Shown piece after piece: positions 1 through 13,499 of a stretch of DNA of 64,000 nt. Below the pieces are notes generated by a model, which saw only the letters and a list, made by a program, of their open reading frames with translations, made no database searches and was not told the DNA's origin. Both the position numbers and the translations under genes were made by a program. This DNA comes from Clusia tigrina. Taxonomy: Eukaryota; Arthropoda; Insecta; Diptera; Clusiidae. Location: contig OV050031.1 of assembly GCA_920105625.2 (NCBI GenBank), positions 93,191,676 through 93,255,675 on the forward strand. Reading direction: 5' to 3'. How positions within the stretch are numbered: the stretch's first letter is position 1; every line of letters starts with the position of its first letter.

Positions 1-1149
1 AATGCTTGCAACTTTTCACTGGAGCGTCATAAAACCTTGAAACTTTGTAACAATAAAGCACTCGAGCCGCTTGTCAATTTAAGCTATCGCTCAAAGCTAT
101 GCTACCCTTAAGTCCCAAATTAAACACTGATAAAACTTCAAATGACCCTAAATTCTATACAGTACGTCCTACACCTATCAAAGTTTGCAACATACAAATG
201 CTTGTAACTTTTTACTGGAGCGTCAGAAAACCTTGAAATTTTGTAACAATAAAGTACTCGAGCCGCTTGTCAATTTAAGCTATCGCTCAAAGCTATGCTA
301 CCCTTGAGTCCCAAATCATACACTGATAAAACTTCAAATAGCCCTAACTTCTATACGGTACGTCCTACACCTATCAAAGTTTGCAACATACAAATGCTTG
401 AATCTTTTTACTGGAGCGTCATAAAACCTTGAAACTTTGTAACAATAAAGTACTCGAGCCTCTTGTCAATTTAAGCTATTGCTCAAAGCTATGCTACCCT
501 TGAGTCCCAAATCAAACACTGATAAAACTTCAAATGGCCCTAACTTCTATACGGTACGTCCTACACCTATCAAAGTTTGCAACATACAAATGCTTGTAAC
601 TTTTTACTGGAGCGTCATAAAACCTTGAAATTTTGTAACAATAAAGTACTCGAGCCGCTTGTCAATTTAAGCTATCGCTCAAAGCTATGCTACCCTTGAG
701 TCCCAAATCAAACACTGATAAGACTTCAAATGGCCCTAAGTTCTAAACAGTACGTCCTACACCTATCAAAGTTTGCAACATACAAATGCTTGTAACTTTT
801 TACTGGAGCGTCATAAAACCTTGAAATTTTGTAACAATAAAGTACTCGAGCCGCTTGTCAATTTAAGCTATCGCTCAAAGCTATGCTACCCTTGAGTCCC
901 AAAACATACACTGATAAAACTTCAAATGGCCCTAAATTCTGTACGGTACGTCCTACACCTATCAAAGTTTGCAACATATAAATGCTTGTAACTTTTTACT
1001 GGAGCATCATAAAACCTTGAAATTTTGTAACAATAAAGTACTCGAGCCTCTTGTCAATTTAAGCTATCGCTCGAAGCTATGCTACCCTTGAGTTCCAAAT
1101 TAAACACTGATAAAACTTCAAATGGCTCTAACTTCTATACGGTACGTCC

Positions 1150-3900
1150 TACACCTATCAAAGTTTGCAACATACAAATGCTTGTAACTTTTTACTGGAG
1201 CGTCATAAAACCTTGAAACTTTGTAACAATAAAGCACTCGAGCCTCTTGTCAATTTAAGCTATTGCTCAAAGCTATGCTACCCTTGAATCCCAAATAAAA
1301 CACTGATAAAACTTCAAATGGCCCTAACTTCTATACGGTACGTCCCACACCTATCAAAGTTTGCAACATACAAATGCTTGTAACTTTTTACTGGAGCGTC
1401 ATAAAACCTTGAAATTTTGTAATAATAAAGTACTCGAGCCTCTTGTCAATTTAAGCTATCGCTCAAAGCTATGCTACCCTTGAATCCCAAATAAAACACT
1501 GATAAAACTTCAAATTGCCCTAACTTCTATACGGTACGTCCTACACCTATCAAAGTTTGCAACATACAAATGCTTGTAACTTTTTACTGGAGCGTCATAA
1601 AACCTTGAAACTTTGTAACAATAAAGCACTCGAGCCTCTTGTCAATTTAAGCTATTGCTCAAAGCTATGCTACCCTTGAGTTCCAAATCAAACACTGATA
1701 AAACTTCAAATGGCCCTAACTTCTATACGGTACGTCCTACACCTATCAAAGTTTGCAACATACAAATGCTTGTAACTTTTTACTGGAGCGTCATAAAACC
1801 TTGAAACTTTGTAACAATAAAGCACTCGAGCCTCTTGTCAATTTAAGCTATTGCTCAGAGCTATGCTACCCTTGAATCCCAAATAAAACACTGATAAAAC
1901 TTCAAATGGCCCTAACTTCTATACGGTACGTCCCACACCTATCAAAGTTTGCAACATACAAATGCTTGTAACTTTTTACTGGAGCGTCATAAAACCTTGA
2001 AATTTTGTAATAATAAAGTACTCGAGCCTCTTGTCAATTTAAGCTATCGCTCAAAGCTATGCTACCCTTGAATCCCAAATAAAACACTGATAAAACTTCA
2101 AATGGCCCTAACTTCTATACGGTACGTCCTACACCTATCAAAGTTTGCAACATATAAATGCTTGTAACTTTTTACTGGAGCATCATAAAACCTTGAAATT
2201 TTGTAACAATAAAGTACTCGAGCCTCTTGTCAATTTAAGCTATCGCTCGAAGCTATGCTACCCTTGAGTTCCAAATCAAACACTGATAAAACTTCAAATG
2301 GCCCTAACTTCTATACGGTACGTCCTACACCTATCAAAGTTTGCAACATACAAATGCTTGTAACTTTTTACTGGAGCGTCATAAAACCTTGAAACTTTGT
2401 AACAATAAAGCACTCGAGCCTCTTGTCAATTTAAGCTATTGCTCAAAGCTATGCTACCCTTGAATCCCAAATAAAACACTGATAAAACTTCAAATGGCCC
2501 TAACTTCTATACGGTACGTCCCACACCTATCAAAGTTTGCAACATACAAATGCTTGTAACTTTTTACTGGAGCGTCATAAAACCTTGAAATTTTGTAATA
2601 ATAAAGTACTCGAGCCTCTTGTCAATTTAAGCTATCGCTCAAAGCTATGCTACCCTTGAATCCCAAATAAAACACTGATAAAACTTCAAATGGCCCTAAA
2701 TTCTGTACGGTACGTCCTACACCTATCAAAGTTTGCAACATATAAATGCTTGTAACTTTTTACTGGAGCGTCATAAAACCTTGAAATTTTGTAACAATAA
2801 AGTACTCGAGCCTCTTGTCAATTTAAGCTATCGCTCGAAGCTATGCTACCCTTGAGTTCCAAATCAAACACTGATAAAACTTCAAATGGCCCTAACTTCT
2901 ATACGGTACGTCCTACACCTATCAAAGTTTGCAACATACAAATGCTTGTAACTTTTTACTGGAGCGCCATAAAACCTTGAAACTTTGTAACAATAAAGCA
3001 CTCGAGCCTCTTGTCAATTTAAGCTATTGCTCAAAGCTATGCTACCCTTGAATCCCAAATAAAACACTGATAAAACTTCAAATGGCCCTAACTTCTATAC
3101 GGTACGTCCCACACCTATCAAAGTTTGCAACATACAAATGCTTGTAACTTTTTACTGGAGCGTCATAAAACCTTGAAATTTTGTAACAATAAAGTACTCG
3201 AGCCGCTTGTCAATTTAAGCTATCGCTCAAAGCTATGCTACCCTTGAGTCCCAAAACATACACTGATAAAACTTCAAATGGCCCTAAATTCTGTACGATA
3301 CGTCCTACACCTATCAAAGTTTGCAACATATAAATGCTTGTAACTTTTTACTGGAGCATCATAAAACCTTGAAATTTTGTAACAATAAAGTACTCGAGCC
3401 TCTTGTCAATTTAAGCTATCGCTCGAAGCTATGCTACCCTTGAGTTCCAAATCAAACACTGATAAAACTTCAAATGGCCCTAACTTCTATACGGTACGTC
3501 CTACACCTATCAAAGTTTGCAACATACAAATGCTTGTAACTTTTTACTGGAGCGTCATAAAACCTTGAAACTTTGTAACAATAAAGCACTCGAGCCTCTT
3601 GTCAATTTAAGCTATTGCTCAAAGCTATGCTACCCTTGAATCCCAAATAAAACACTGATAAAACTTCAAATGGCCCTAACTTCTATACGGTACGTCCCAC
3701 ACCTATCAAAGTTTGCAACATACAAATGCTTGTAACTTTTTACTGGAGCGTCATAAAACCTTGAAATTTTGTAATAATAAAGTACTCGAGCCTCTTGTCA
3801 ATTTAAGCTATCGCTCAAAGCTATGCTACCCTTGAATCCCAAATCAAACACTGATAAAACTTCAAATGGCCCTAACTTCTATACGGTACGTCCTACACCT
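1150..3900 (+). repeat. 3-monomer higher-order repeat (588 bp)
   Basis: A monomer variant with CGTCCCACAC in place of CGTCCTACAC occurs at 1341, 1929, 2517, 3105 and 3693, exactly 588 bp (3 x 196) apart. Between these, the monomers alternate in fixed order: one with GAAACTTTG, AGCACTCGAG and ATTGCTC, one with GTAATAATAAAG, and one with CATATAAATG and ATCGCTCGAAG. That is a genuine 3-monomer unit. Outer boundaries are approximate. The same block recurs 4116 bp later. Confidence 0.88.
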
Positions 3901-5855
3901 ATCAAAGTTTGCAACATACAAATGCTTGTAACTTTTCACTGGAGCGTCATAAAACCTTGAAACTTTTTAACAATAAAGCACTCGAGCAGCTTGTCAATTT
4001 AAGCTATCGCTCAAAGCTATGCTACCCTTGAGTCCCAAAACATACACTGATAAAACTTCAAATGGCCCTAAATTCTGTACGGTACGTCCTACACCTATCA
4101 AAGTTTGCAACATATAACTGCTTGTAACTTTTTACTGGAGCGTCATAAAACCTTGAAATTTTGTAACAATAAAGTACTCGAGCCTCTTGTCAATTTAAGC
4201 TATCGCTCAAAGCTATGCTACCCTTGAATCCCAAATAAAACACTGATAAAACTTCAAATGGCCCTAACTTCTATACGGTGCGTCCCACACCTATCAAAGT
4301 TTGCAACATACAAATGCTTGTAACTTTTTACTGGAGCGTCATAAAACCTTGAAATTTTGTAATAATAAAGTACTCGAGCCTCTTGTCAATTTAAGCTATC
4401 GCTCAAAGCTATGCTACCCTTGAATCCCAAATAAAAAACTGATAAAACTTCAAATGGCCCTAACTTCTATACGGTACGTCCTACACCTATCAAAGTTTGC
4501 AACATACAAATGCTTGTAACTTTTTACTGGAGCGTCATAAAACCTTGAAACTTTGTAACAATAAAGCACTCGAGCCGCTTGTCAATTTAAGCTATCGCTC
4601 AAAGCTATGCTACCCTTGAGTCCCAAATCAAACACTGATAAAACTTCAAATGGCCCTAACTTCTATACGGTACGTCCTACACCTATCAAAGTTTGCAACA
4701 TACAAATGCTTGTAACTTTTTCCTGGAGCGTCATAAAACCTTGAAATTTTGTAACAATAAAGTACTCGAGCCGCTTGTCAATTTAAGCTATCGCTCAAAG
4801 CTATGCTACCCTTGAGTCCCAAATCATACACTGATAAAACTTCAAATGGCCCTAAATTCTGTACGGTACGTCCTACACCTATCAAAGTTTGCAACATATA
4901 AATGCTTGTAACTTTTTACTGGAGCGTCATAAAACCTTGAAATTTTGTAACAATAAAGTACTCGAGCCTCTTGTCAATTTAAGCTATCGCTCAAAGCTAT
5001 GCTACCCTTGAGTCCCAAATCATACACTGATAAAACTTCAAATGGCCCTAAATTCTGTACGGTACGTCCTACACCTATCAAAGTTTGCAACACACAAATG
5101 CATTTAACTTTTTACTGGAGCGTCATAAAACCCTGAAATTTTGTAACAATAAAGTACTCGAGCCTCTTGTCAATTTAAGCTATCGTTCAAAACTATGCTA
5201 CCCTTAAGTCCCAAATCAAACACTGATAAACTTCAAATAGCCCTAACTTCTATACGGTACGTCCTGCACCTATCAAAGTTTGCAACATACAAATGCTTGT
5301 AACTTTTTACTGGAGCTTCATAAAACCTTGAAATTTTGTAACAATAAAGTTCTCGAGCCTCTTGTCAATTTAAGCTATCGCGCAAAGCTATGCTACCCTT
5401 GAGTCTCAAATCACACACTGATAAAACTTCAAATGGCCCTAACTTCTATACGGTACGTCCTACAAATATCAAAGTTTGCAACATACAAATGCTTGTAACT
5501 TTATTACTGGAGCGTCATAAAACCTTGAAATTTTGTAACAATAAAGTACTCGAGCAGCTTGTCAATTTAAGCTATCGCTCAAAGCTATGCTACGCTTGAG
5601 TCCCAAATCATACACTGATAAAACTTCAAATGGCCCTAAATTCTGTACGGTACGTCCTACACCTATCAAAGTTTGCAACATATAAATGCTTGTAACTTTT
5701 TACCGGAGCGTCATAAAACCTTGAAATTTTGTAACAATAAAGTACTCGAGCCTCTTGTCAATTTAAGCTATCGCTCAAAGCTATGCTACCCTTGAGTCCC
5801 AAATCAAACACTGATAAAACTTCAAATGGCCCTAAGTTCTATACAGTACGTCCTA
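1740..5855 (+). repeat. 21-monomer higher-order repeat, copy 1 (4116 bp)
   Basis: Matches the next 4116 bp copy along its length with only scattered single-base changes. Anchors: CTCAGAGCT at about 1855 against 5971; GGTGCGTCCC near 4280 against 8396; GCAACACACAAATGCATTT near 5091 against 9207; and the one-base-short and one-base-long monomers around 5230 and 5502. 4116 is exactly 21 x 196. Boundaries were judged by where identity at this offset starts and stops and are good to roughly one monomer. Confidence 0.87.
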
Positions 5856-8800
5856 CACCTATCAAAGTTTGCAACATACAAATGCTTGTAACTTTTTACT
5901 GGAGCGTCATAAAACCTTGAAACTTTGTAACAATAAAGCACTCGAGCCTCTTGTCAATTTAAGCTATTGCTCAGAGCTATGCTACCCTTGAATCCCAAAT
6001 AAAACACTGATAAAACTTCAAATGGCCCTAACTTCTATACGGTACGTCCCACACCTATCAAAGTTTGCAACATATAAATGCTTGTAACTTTTTACTGGAG
6101 CGTCATAAAACCTTGAAATTTTGTAATAATAAAGTACTCGAGCCTCTTGTCAATTTAAGCTATCGCTCAAAGCTATGCTACCCTTGAATCCCAAATAAAA
6201 CACTGATAAAACTTCAAATGGCCCTAACTTCTATACGGTACGTCCTACACCTATCAAAGTTTGCAACATATAAATGCTTGTAACTTTTTACTGGAGCATC
6301 ATAAAACCTTGAAATTTTGTAACAATAAAGTACTCGAGCCTCTTGTCAATTTAAGCTATCGCTCGAAGCTATGCTACCCTTGAGTTCCAAATCAAACACT
6401 GATAAAACTTCAAATGGCCCTAACTTCTATACGGTACGTCCTACACCTATCAAAGTTTGCAACATACAAATGCTTGTAACTTTTTACTGGAGCGTCATAA
6501 AACCTTGAAACTTTGTAACAATAAAGCACTCGAGCCTCTTGTCAATTTAAGCTATTGCTCAAAGCTATGCTACCCTTGAATCCCAAATAAAACACTGATA
6601 AAACTTCAAATGGCCCTAACTTCTATACGGTACGTCCCACACCTATCAAAGTTTGCAACATACAAATGCTTGTAACTTTTTACTGGAGCGTCATAAAACC
6701 TTGAAATTTTGTAATAATAAAGTACTCGAGCCTCTTGTCAATTTAAGCTATCGCTCAAAGCTATGCTACCCTTGAATCCCAAATAAAACACTGATAAAAC
6801 TTCAAATGGCCCTAAATTCTGTACGGTACGTCCTACACCTATCAAAGTTTGCAACATATAAATGCTTGTAACTTTTTACTGGAGCATCATAAAACCTTGA
6901 AATTTTGTAACAATAAAGTACTCGAGCCTCTTGTCAATTTAAGCTATCGCTCGAAGCTATGCTACCCTTGAGTTCCAAATCAAACACTGATAAAACTTCA
7001 AATGGCCCTAACTTCTATACGGTACGTCCTACACCTATCAAAGTTTGCAACATACAAATGCTTGTAACTTTTTACTGGAGCGCCATAAAACCTTGAAACT
7101 TTGTAACAATAAAGCACTCGAGCCTCTTGTCAATTTAAGCTATTGCTCAAAGCTATGCTACCCTTGAATCCCAAATAAAACACTGATAAAACTTCAAATG
7201 GCCCTAACTTCTATACGGTACGTCCCACACCTATCAAAGTTTGCAACATACAAATGCTTGTAACTTTTTACTGGAGCGTCATAAAACCTTGAAATTTTGT
7301 AACAATAAAGTACTCGAGCCGCTTGTCAATTTAAGCTATCGCTCAAAGCTATGCTACCCTTGAGTCCCAAAACATACACTGATAAAACTTCAAATGGCCC
7401 TAAATTCTGTACGATACGTCCTACACCTATCAAAGTTTGCAACATATAAATGCTTGTAACTTTTTACTGGAGCATCATAAAACCTTGAAATTTTGTAACA
7501 ATAAAGTACTCGAGCCTCTTGTCAATTTAAGCTATCGCTCGAAGCTATGCTACCCTTGAGTTCCAAATCAAACACTGATAAAACTTCAAATGGCCCTAAC
7601 TTCTATACGGTACGTCCTACACCTATCAAAGTTTGCAACATACAAATGCTTGTAACTTTTTACTGGAGCGTCATAAAACCTTGAAACTTTGTAACAATAA
7701 AGCACTCGAGCCTCTTGTCAATTTAAGCTATTGCTCAAAGCTATGCTACCCTTGAATCCCAAATAAAACACTGATAAAACTTCAAATGGCCCTAACTTCT
7801 ATACGGTACGTCCCACACCTATCAAAGTTTGCAACATACAAATGCTTGTAACTTTTTACTGGAGCGTCATAAAACCTTGAAATTTTGTAATAATAAAGTA
7901 CTCGAGCCTCTTGTCAATTTAAGCTATCGCTCAAAGCTATGCTACCCTTGAATCCCAAATAAAACACTGATAAAACTTCAAATGGCCCTAACTTCTATAC
8001 GGTACGTCCTACACCTATCAAAGTTTGCAACATACAAATGCTTGTAACTTTTAACTGGAGCGTCATAAAACCTTGAAACTTTTTAACAATAAAGCACTCG
8101 AGCAGCTTGTCAATTTAAGCTATCGCTCAAAGCTATGCTACCCTTGAGTCCCAAAACATACACTGATAAAACTTCAAATGGCCCTAAATTCTGTACGGTA
8201 CGTCCTACACCTATCAAAGTTTGCAACATATAACTGCTTGTAACTTTTTACTGGAGCGTCATAAAACCTTGAAATTTTGTAATAATAAAGTACTCGAGCC
8301 TCTTGTCAATTTAAGCTATCGCTCAAAGCTATGCTACCCTTGAATCCCAAATAAAACACTGATAAAACTTCAAATGGCCCTAACTTCTATACGGTGCGTC
8401 CCACACCTATCAAAGTTTGCAACATACAAATGCTTGTAACTTTTTACTGGAGCGTCATAAAACCTTGAAATTTTGTAATAATAAAGTACTCGAGCCTCTT
8501 GTCAATTTAAGCTATCGCTCAAAGCTATGCTACCCTTGAATCCCAAATAAAAAACTGATAAAACTTCAAATGGCCCTAAATTCTATACGGTACATCCTAC
8601 ACCTATCAAAGTTTGCAACATACAAATGCTTGTAACTTTTTACTGGAGCGTCATAAAACCTTGAAACTTTGTAACAATAAAGCACTCGAGCCGCTTGTCA
8701 ATTTAAGCTATCGCTCAAAGCTATGCTACCCTTGAGTCCCAAATCAAACACTGATAAAACTTCAAATGGCCCTAACTTCTATACGGTACGTCCTACACCT

Positions 8801-9971
8801 ATCAAAGTTTGCAACATACAAATGCTTGTAACTTTTTCCTGGAGCGTCATAAAACCTTGAAATTTTGTAACAATAAAGTACTCGAGCCGCTTGTCAATTT
8901 AACCTATCGCTCAAAGCTATGCTACCCTTGAGTCCCAAATCATACACTGATAAAACTTCAAATGGCCCTAAATTCTGTACGGTACGTCCTACACCTATCA
9001 AAGTTTGCAACATATAAATGCTTGTAACTTTTTACTGGAGCGTCATAAAACCTTGAAATTTTGTAACAATAAAGTACTCGAGCCTCTTGTCAATTTAAGC
9101 TATCGCTCAAAGCTATGCTACCCTTGAGTCCCAAATCATACACTGATAAAACTTCAAATGGCCCTAAATTCTGTACGGTACGTCCTACACCTATCAAAGT
9201 TTGCAACACACAAATGCATTTAACTTTTTACTGGAGCGTCATAAAACCCTGAAATTTTGTAACAATAAAGTACTCGAGCCTCTTGTCAATTTAAGCTATC
9301 GTTCAAAACTATGCTACCCTTAAGTCCCAAATCAAACACTGATAAACTTCAAATAGCCCTAACTTCTATACGGTACGTCCTGCACCTATCAAAGTTTGCA
9401 ACATACAAATGCTTGTAACTTTTTACTGGAGCTTCATAAAACCTTGAAATTTTGTAACAATAAAGTTCTCGAGCCTCTTGTCAATTTAAGCTATCGCGCA
9501 AAGCTATGCTACCCTTGAGTCTCAAATCACACACTGATAAAACTTCAAATGGCCCTAACTTCTATACGGTACGTCCTACAAATATCAAAGTTTGCAACAT
9601 ACAAATGCTTGTAACTTTATTACTGGAGCGTCATAAAACCTTGAAATTTTGTAACAATAAAGTACTCGAGCAGCTTGTCAATTTAAGCTATCGCTCAAAG
9701 CTATGCTACGCTTGAGTCCCAAATCATACACTGATAAAACTTCAAATGGCCCTAAATTCTGTACGGTACGTCCTACACCTATCAAAGTTTGCAACATATA
9801 AATGCTTGTAACTTTTTACCGGAGCGTCATAAAACCTTGAAATTTTGTAACAATAAAGTACTCGAGCCTCTTGTCAATTTAAGCTATCGCTCAAAGCTAT
9901 GCTACCCTTGAGTCCCAAATCAAACACTGATAAAACTTCAAATGGCCCTAAGTTCTATACAGTACGTCCTA
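5856..9971 (+). repeat. 21-monomer higher-order repeat, copy 2 (4116 bp)
   Basis: Tandem duplicate of the preceding block, including its nested 588-bp repeats (CGTCCCACAC at 6045, 6633, 7221 and 7809). Differences noticed by eye: 8053 A for C at 3937; 8580 A for C at 4464; 8594 A for G at 4478; 6886 A for G at 2770. So few changes indicate a recent duplication or ongoing homogenisation. Boundaries are approximate. Confidence 0.87.
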
Positions 9972-12530
9972 CACCTATCAAAGTTTGCAACATACAAATG
10001 CTTGTAACTTTTTACTGGAGCGTCATAAAACTTTGAAATTTTGTAACAATAAAGTACTCGAGCCTCTTGTCAATTTAAGCTATCGCTCAAAGCTATGCTA
10101 TCCTTGAGTCCCAAATCAAACACTGATAAAACTTCAAATGGCCCTAACTTCTATACGGTACGTCCTACATCTATCAAAGTTTGCAACATACAAATGCTTG
10201 TAACTTTTTGCTGGAGCGTCATAAAACCTTGAAACTTTGTAACAATAAAGTACTCGAGCCTCTTGTCAATTTAAGCTATTCCTCAAAGCTATGCTACCCT
10301 TGAGTCCCAAATCAAACACTGATAAAACTTCAAATGGCCCTAAATTCTGTACGGTACGTCCTACACCTATCAAAGTTTGCAACATATAACTGCTTGTAAC
10401 TTTTTACTGGAGCGTCATAAAACCTTGAAATTTTGTAATAATAAAGTACTCGAGCCTCTTGTCAATTTAAGCTATCGCTCAAAGCTATGCTACCCTTGAA
10501 TCCCAAATAAAACACTGATAAAACTTCAAATGGCCCTAACTTCTATACGGTGCGTCCCACACCTATCAAAGTTTGCAACATACAAATGCTTGTAACTTTT
10601 TACTGGAGCGTCATAAAACCTTGAAATTTTGTAATAATAAAGTACTCGAGCCTCTTGTCAATTTAAGCTATCGCTCAAAGCTATGCTACCCTTGAATCCC
10701 AAATAAAAAACTGATAAAACTTCAAATGGCCCTAACTTCTATACGGTACGTCCTACACCTATCAAAGTTTGCAACATACAAATGCTTGTAACTTTTCACT
10801 GGAGCGTCATAAAACCTTGAAACTTTGTAACAATAAAGCACTCGAGCCGCTTGTCAATTTAAGCTATCGCTCAAAGCTATGCTACCCTTGAGTCCCAAAT
10901 CAAACACTGATAAAACTTCAAATGGCCCTAACTTCTATACGGTACGTCCTACACCTATCAAAGTTTGCAACATACAAATGCTTGTAACTTTTTCCTGGAG
11001 CGTCATAAAACCTTGAAATTTTGTAACAATAAAGTACTCGAGCCGCTTGTCAATTTAAGCTATCGCTCAAAGCTATGCTACCCTTGAGTCCCAAATCATA
11101 CACTGATAAAACTTCAAATGGCCCTAAATTCTGTACGGTACGTCCTACACCTATCAAAGTTTGCAACATATAAATGCTTGTAACTTTTTACTGGAGCGTC
11201 ATAAAACCTTGAAATTTTGGAACAATAAAGTACTCGAGCCTCTTGTCAATTTAAGCTATCGCTCAAAGCTATGCTACCCTTGAGTCCCAAATCATACACT
11301 GATAAAACTTCAAATGGCCCTAAATTCTGTACGGTACGTCCTACACCTATCAAAGTTTGCAACACACAAATGCATTTAACTTTTTACTGGAGCGTCATAA
11401 AACCCTGAAATTTTGTAACAATAAAGTACTCGAGCCTCTTGTCAATTTAAGCTATCGTTCAAAACTATGCTACCCTTAAGTCCCAAATCAAACACTGATA
11501 AACTTCAAATAGCCCTAACTTCTATACGGTACGTCCTGCACCTATCAAAGTTTGCAACATACAAATGCTTGTAACTTTTTACTGGAGCTTCATAAAACCT
11601 TGAAATTTTGTAACAATAAAGTTCTCGAGCCTCTTGTCAATTTAAGCTATCGCGCAAAGCTATGCTACCCTTGAGTCTCAAATCACACACTGATAAAACT
11701 TCAAATGGCCCTAACTTCTATACGGTACGTCCTACAAATATCAAAGTTTGCAACATACAAATGCTTGTAACTTTATTACTGGAGCGTCATAAAACCTTGA
11801 AATTTTGTAACAATAAAGTACTCGAGCAGCTTGTCAATTTAAGCTATCGCTCAAAGCTATGCTACGCTTGAGTCCCAAATCATACACTGATAAAACTTCA
11901 AATGGCCCTAAATTCTGTACGGTACGTCCTACACCTATCAAAGTTTGCAAGATATAAATGCTTGTAACTTTTTACCGGAGCGTCATAAAACCTTGAAATT
12001 TTGTAACAATAAAGTACTCGAGCCTCTTGTCAATTTAAGCTATCGCTCAAAGCTATGCTACCCTTGAGTCCCAAATCAAACACTGATAAAACTTCAAATG
12101 GCCCTAAGTTCTATACAGTACGTCCTACACCTATCAAAGTTTGCAACATACAAATGCTTGTAACTTTTTACTGGAGCGTCATAAAACTTTGAAATTTTGT
12201 AACAATAAAGTACTCGAGCCTCTTGTCAATTTAAGCTATCGCTCAAAGCTATGCTATCCTTGAGTCCCAAATCAAACACTGATAAAACTTCAAATGGCCC
12301 TAACTTCTATACGGTACGTCCTACATCTATCAAAGTTTGCAACATACAAATGCTTGTAACTTTTTGCTGGAGCGTCATAAAACCTTGAAACTTTGTAACA
12401 ATAAAGTACTCGAGCCTCTTGTCAATTTAAGCTATTCCTCAAAGCTATGCTACCCTTGAGTCCCAAATCAAACACTGATAAAATTTCAAATGGCCCTAAA
12501 TTCTGTACGGTACGTCCTACACCTATCAAA
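8160..12530 (+). repeat. 11-monomer tandem duplication (2156 bp unit)
   Basis: Sequence from about 8160 repeats at an offset of 2156 bp (11 x 196) until about 12530, giving two adjacent units of about 2156 bp that meet near 10315. Anchors: GGTGCGTCCC at 8396 and 10552; CATATAACTGC at 8227 and 10383; CATAAAACTTTG at 10023 and 12179; GCTATCCTTGAG at about 10097 and 12253; TTTTTGCTGG at about 10206 and 12362. The first unit overlaps the end of the second 21-monomer copy, so this duplication came after, and used, that copy. Confidence 0.85.
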
Positions 12531-13499
12531 GTTTGCAACATATAAATGCTTGTAACTTTTTACTGGAGCGTCATAAAACCTTGAAATTTTGTAACAATAA
12601 AGTACTCGAGCCTCTTGTCAATTTAAGCTATCGCTCAAAGCTATGCTACCCTTGAGTCCCAAATAAAAAACTGATAAAACTTCAAATGGCCCTAACTTCT
12701 ATACGGTACGTCCTACACCTACCAAAGTTAGCAACATTTAAATGCTTGTAACTTTTCACTGGAGCGTCATAAAACCTTGAAACTTTGTAACAATAAAGCA
12801 CTCGAGCCGCTTGTCAATTCAAGCTATTGCTCAAAGCTATGCTACCATTGAATCCCAAATAAAACACTGATAAAACTTCAAATGGTCCTAACTTCTATAC
12901 GGTACGTCCTACACCTATCAAAGTTTGCAACATACAAATGCTTGTAACTTTTTACTGGAGCGTCATAAAACCTTGAAATTTTGTAACAATAAAGTACTCG
13001 AGCCGCTTGTCAATTTAAGCTATCGCTCAAAGCTATGCTACCCTTGAGTCCCAAAACATACACTGATAAAACTTCAAATGGCCCTAAATGCTGTACGGTA
13101 CGTCCTACACCTATCAAAGTTTGCAACATATAAATGCTTGTAACTTTTTACTGGAGCATCATAAAACCTTGAAATTTTGTAACAATAAAGTACTCGAGCC
13201 TCTTGTCAATTTAAGCTATCGCTCAAAGCTATGCTACCCTTGAGTCCCAAATCAAACACTGATAAAACTTCAAATGGCCCTAAGTTCTATACAGTACGTC
13301 CTACACCTATCAAAGTTTGCAACATACAAATGCTTGTAACTTTTTACTGGAGCGTCATAAAACCTTGAAATTTTGTAACAATAAAGTACTCGAGCCTCTT
13401 GTCAATTTAAGCTATCGCTCGAAGCTATGCTACCCTTGAGTTCCAAATCAAACACTGATAAAACTTCAAATGGCCCTAACTTCTATACGGTACGTCCTA

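Noticed and set aside
5390..5599. 69-codon open frame, repeated exactly at 9506-9715 and 11662-11871
   Set aside because: It is satellite text. A one-base-long monomer happens to keep the frame open slightly longer, and the copies follow the repeat duplications. No start context, domain or codon signal.
1740..9971. Assembly duplication error behind the 4116-bp repeat
   Set aside because: The copies carry private substitutions (for example 3937/8053 and 4464/8580) and the nested order is coherent, so real duplication is more likely. I could not test read depth.
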